Assembly (NCBI RefSeq): GCF_004745575.1
Contig: NZ_RPEM01000004.1
Coordinates: forward strand, 124,001-188,000
Direction: 5' to 3'
Length of the DNA: 64,000 nt
Source: Pseudotabrizicola sediminis
GTDB lineage: Bacteria > Pseudomonadota > Alphaproteobacteria > Rhodobacterales > Rhodobacteraceae
The notes beneath the pieces are model-generated. The model saw only the letters and a program-made list of their open reading frames with translations. It was not told the origin of the DNA and did not search any database. Numbering within the stretch: position 1 is the stretch's first letter; each line of letters starts with the position of its first letter. The position numbers and the translations under genes were made by a program. This document shows, one piece after another, positions 61,259 to 64,000 of this stretch.

Positions 61259-61624
61259 TCAGGCCAGAGGCGGCGCACGCGGCGCGCGGGCAGGGTCATG
61301 AACGGAAGCCACGGTTTTCCGTTCGCGCGGGGCAAACACGGCCGCAACCACCCGCACATCCGCCGGGCGCAGCACACAAGCGACCCCCGGGATCAGCACC
61401 GGCCCGGGCGGCGTGCAGGCAAGACAAGGCGCAGCCGATGCCGCCTGCCCGGAACCGGACGGGGCGCAAAGATCGGCGATGGCGAAGCCGGACAGCAGAA
61501 ACGCCTCAACCTGCGCATCCTGCTGCATCGGCGCGCGATGACCCAAGCCAGCACCTGCAAGACTGATCGCCAGAAAAGCGATCAGAGCAATGCACCGCAG
61601 CCGTGTGATCAAGGACGCAACCAT
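61259..61624 (-). CDS. DUF2946-like small exported protein
   Basis: 121 residues. N-terminal hydrophobic segment (about 9-28, CIALIAFLAISLAGAGLG), then a short region with His and two Cys (LCAPSG and PCLACTPPG) and a basic C-terminus. Such proteins occur next to PCu(A)C and other copper genes. Role unknown, probably in copper handling at the membrane. Confidence 0.65.
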   Translation of the reverse strand: MVASLITRLRCIALIAFLAISLAGAGLGHRAPMQQDAQVEAFLLSGFAIADLCAPSGSGQAASAAPCLACTPPGPVLIPGVACVLRPADVRVVAAVFAPRERKTVASVHDPARAPRAPPLA

Positions 61625-61744
61625 GCGAAATCAGATGCCGCAGTTCGCACCGAAACACAACGGGTCACTCTGTCGCCATCGACAGCACAAGAAGCGTCCC
61701 GCGCCCCTGCCGCCGGGGCAGCGCTTGTCACACAGGACAGCGCA

Positions 61745-62632
61745 TCAGACCAGATACCGCGCAAACCAGTCCAATGTACGGTCCCAGGCCAGCTTGGCCG
61801 CCGCTTCATCATAGCGCGGGGTCGAATCGTTGTGGAACCCATGGTTCGCCCCCGGATAGATATGCGCCTCATAGGTCTTTCCGGCCTGCTGCAAGGCGGC
61901 TTCATAGGCCGGCCAGCCCTCATTGATGCGCGTGTCAAGTTCGGCAAAATGCAGCAGGATCGGCGCAGTGATCTTTGGCGCATCTTCCGCCGCAGCCTGA
62001 CGCCCGTAAAACGGAACAGCGCAGGCCAGTTCCGGATAGGCGACCGCTGCGGCATTCGCGACACCGCCGCCATAGCAGAACCCGGTGATCCCGACCTTGC
62101 CGGTCGTCGCGTCATGAGTCATCAGAAAATCGATGGCCGCGAAAAAGTCGTTCATCAGCTTTTCCGGATCGACTTGGGCCTGCAATTCACGCCCCTTTTC
62201 ATCATTTCCGGGGTAGCCGCCGACCGATGACAACCCGTCCGGGGCCAGTGCGATGTATCCGGCTTTGGCCACACGGCGGGCCACATCCTCGATGTAAGGG
62301 TTCAGACCCCGGTTTTCATGGACCACGACCACCGCAGCCACCTTACCGGTCGCCGCCACAGGCCGCACCAGATAGCCGCGCACCTCGCCATGGCCATTGG
62401 GCGAAGGATAGGTGATGTAATCGGCGACGATGTCCGGGTCGGTAAAGGCAACCTGCTGGGCCAGCGCATAGTTGGGCGAGATCGCCGACAGCAGCGCCAT
62501 TGCAGTTACGCCACCGACGGTGAAGCGCCCTGCCCGATCCAGAAACTCACGCTTCGTGATCTTGCCATGGGCGTAGAAATCGTAAAGCTCCAGCAGATCA
62601 GGGTGAAAATCCTTGGCCGTTAATCTGGTCAT
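61745..62632 (-). CDS. dienelactone hydrolase family protein
   Basis: 295 residues from ATG 62632 (GGAG six bases upstream; frame open to 62698). The N-terminal 70 residues include a hydrophobic, twin-arginine-like stretch (ITKREFLDRAGRFTVGGVTAMALLSAIS). The alpha/beta-hydrolase core shows VVVHENRGL, the nucleophile elbow GFCYGGG with Cys, and the acid/His pair ELDTRINEGW and YPGANHGFHND. The Cys nucleophile fits dienelactone hydrolases. Natural substrate unknown. Confidence 0.88.
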   Translation of the reverse strand: MTRLTAKDFHPDLLELYDFYAHGKITKREFLDRAGRFTVGGVTAMALLSAISPNYALAQQVAFTDPDIVADYITYPSPNGHGEVRGYLVRPVAATGKVAAVVVVHENRGLNPYIEDVARRVAKAGYIALAPDGLSSVGGYPGNDEKGRELQAQVDPEKLMNDFFAAIDFLMTHDATTGKVGITGFCYGGGVANAAAVAYPELACAVPFYGRQAAAEDAPKITAPILLHFAELDTRINEGWPAYEAALQQAGKTYEAHIYPGANHGFHNDSTPRYDEAAAKLAWDRTLDWFARYLV

Positions 62633-62708
62633 GCCGGTCTCCAATTTGATCATTGCTTCTACAAAAGTAGGCCGGAACCGCGCCCAGACCATGCTCACAA
62701 ATGCGAGA

Positions 62709-62732
62709 GGGGCCCGCCTTTCGGCAAGCCCC
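62709..62732 (-). terminator. hairpin after pstA
   Basis: GGGGC (62709-62713) and GCCCC (62728-62732) enclose a nested GCC/GGC stem with TTTC loop, 36 bases past the pstA stop. A weak terminator candidate. Confidence 0.4.
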
Positions 62733-62767
62733 CCTGTTTACCACGTGCGCATTTCTAAAGACCGGGC

Positions 62768-64000
62768 TTACCAGCGCCGCTCGAACCGGCGGCGCAAGAG
62801 GATCGCCGCGACATTCATGACCACAAGGAAAGCCAGAAGCACGATGATCGCACCGGATGACCGCTCGATGAAGGCCGGATCGAGGACACCGCCCTCCAAT
62901 GCGCTGGCCGGATAGTTGGTCACGAAGGCGACCATGCCGATCAGCAGCAACGGACCCGTTTCTCCAAGCGCCGAGGCAAGACCGAGGATCGTCCCGGTCA
63001 GGATGCCGGGCGCGGCCAAAGGCAGGACATGGTGGAACACCATCTGCATCTTGGAAGCACCGACACCGAGTGCGGCGTCGCGGATCGAAGGCGGTACGGC
63101 CCGAATGGCGGACCGTGTCGCGATGATGATCGTCGGCAATGTCATCAGCGTGAGGACAAGTGCCCCCACCAATGGGGCTGACGAAGGCAATCCGGCAAAG
63201 TTGATGAAGACCGCAAGGCCCAGGATGCCGTAAACAATTGACGGCACGGCCGCCAGGTTCGAAATATTCACCTCGACGAGGTCGGTGAACCAGTTCTTTG
63301 CCGCGAACTCTTCAAGATAGATCGAGGCACCCACTCCAAGAGGCAAGGTGAATATGAACACCAGAAACATCATGTAGAGAGTGCCCAGAAGCGCCACTCC
63401 CAGTCCTGCAGCCTCGGAACGCAGGTCTGATGCGTCCGGCGCAGTGATGAAGCGCCAGTTGAAGCGGGTTTCCATAATTCAGGCGTCGACCATCGCGTCG
63501 GCCAAATCCAGCTGAAGAACCGTCACGTTCGAGTCCCGCGCCGCAATGTCACGGTCCACGCGCCCCTTCAGATACCCGTCGATCCGACCCGTGGCGAGGG
63601 CCACGAAGGTGATGGTCTGGCCGACCAACGATGGATCCGCCAGAACCATATCGCGCAGGCGTGCCGGAGCAACCTTGGAGATCATGTCGGCGATTTCTTT
63701 TTCGGAGCTGCCATCGACCGAAATGTTCCGGTCGGTCATGTACTGCACCAGCGAGGCTCCAAGGACGCGCCCGTATCCGACCGTCGTAACCTTTGACATC
63801 TCGGCGAGATCACGATTGCCGGACTTGTCAACGACAGTCGCGTCGATGGTGACCGGGAAGGTGATCTTTGCCTGAACAAAGGCCGATGAACCGTCGCGAA
63901 AGATCGTGAACAGCATGATCGCAAGGGTGGTTAGCGCGATACTTACCGCGATAAGCCCGTAAATGCGAAACCGCTTTTCAGCTGCGTTGCGGCGCCGGGT
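62768..64000 (-). pseudogene. pstA: phosphate ABC transporter permease PstA, interrupted by in-frame TGA (partial at window edge)
   Basis: One frame runs from the window edge (RRRNAAEKRFRIYGLIAVSIAL) to the stop at 62768, with a TGA at 63479-63481. Before it: LQLDLADAMVDA; after it IMETRFNWRFITAPDAS and a permease core with six membrane segments, including EVNISNLAAVPSIVYGILGLAVF and ALGETGPLLLIGM. Relatives have Gly here (DAG-x-IETRFN), so GGA to TGA is likely. The long N-terminal extension before the core is normal for Rhodobacteraceae PstA. No pstB or phoU follows on this strand. Confidence 0.8.

Noticed and set aside
63479-63481. Selenocysteine reading of the TGA in pstA
   Set aside because: No selenoprotein family relation, no downstream SECIS-like hairpin seen, and Gly is expected.

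Overview
The window looks like a chromosomal segment of a GC-rich alphaproteobacterium of the Rhodobacteraceae (Rhodobacterales). The evidence is gene content and style rather than a marker gene: a ChvE/GguABC-type sugar operon, a TRAP transporter, HWE-type kinases, sigma-EcfG-like promoters (GGAAC-N16-nGTT), a DUF305 protein beside a CueR/CopA module, and the family's GC-rich REP-like intergenic elements. No rRNA, tRNA, CRISPR array or intact insertion sequence was seen. The window ends inside pstA.

Layout. 0-5.5 kb: a small secreted protein, then a three-gene DUF3618/holin-like envelope stress operon divergent from a large-subunit catalase (katE). 5.6-11.2 kb: a ribbon-helix-helix regulator with a PHB-depolymerase-type esterase, two convergent PAS/HWE histidine kinases and an unrecognised gene. 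11.3-15.2 kb: a copper module, with copZ and a DUF305 protein divergent from copA-cueR. Both sides carry MerR-type promoters with 19-bp spacers. A 24-residue membrane peptide follows. 15.3-20.2 kb: a decayed dehydroshikimate/protocatechuate locus (pcaB-like, quiC, intact aroE, LysR regulator). 20.4-30.6 kb: an oxidative L-arabinose (D-galactose) operon, chvE-gguA-gguB-araD1-arabonate dehydratase-aldose dehydrogenase-KGSA dehydrogenase, divergent from a GbpR-like LysR, then gnd. 32.5-43.2 kb: a non-phosphorylating L-fucose-type operon with its own RbsABC-type importer, facing a double-winged-helix GntR and a LacI regulator. 43.2-47.5 kb: a decayed vitamin B12 uptake locus (cbiZ and btuC open; btuD, btuF and btuB broken, with an IS6-like end motif at a deletion in btuB). 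47.8-51.8 kb: an ABC importer of the spermidine/putrescine/iron class. 51.8-60.7 kb: Fe-alcohol dehydrogenase, aldehyde dehydrogenase, glutamine-synthetase-type gamma-glutamyl ligase, TRAP transporter, N-formylglutamate amidohydrolase-like enzyme and an RpiR regulator. 60.7-64 kb: PCu(A)C copper chaperone with a DUF2946-like protein, a dienelactone-hydrolase-like protein, and pstA interrupted by an in-frame stop.

How it fits together. Two complete-looking sugar modules each carry a dedicated ABC importer, a dehydrogenase, a dehydratase and downstream enzymes, and both lack a recognisable lactonase. The 52-60 kb block has the parts of a gamma-glutamyl route for an amino alcohol or amine (ligase, alcohol and aldehyde oxidation, amide hydrolysis, uptake).

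The most striking global feature is clustered gene decay. The quinate/shikimate locus, the B12 locus and pstA together carry at least nine independent lesions: three in-frame stops (one each of TAA, TAG and TGA), single-base frameshifts and deletions. The long operons between them read cleanly. This fits loss of particular functions better than uniform sequencing error, although the 11-base homopolymer in pcaB could be an artefact.
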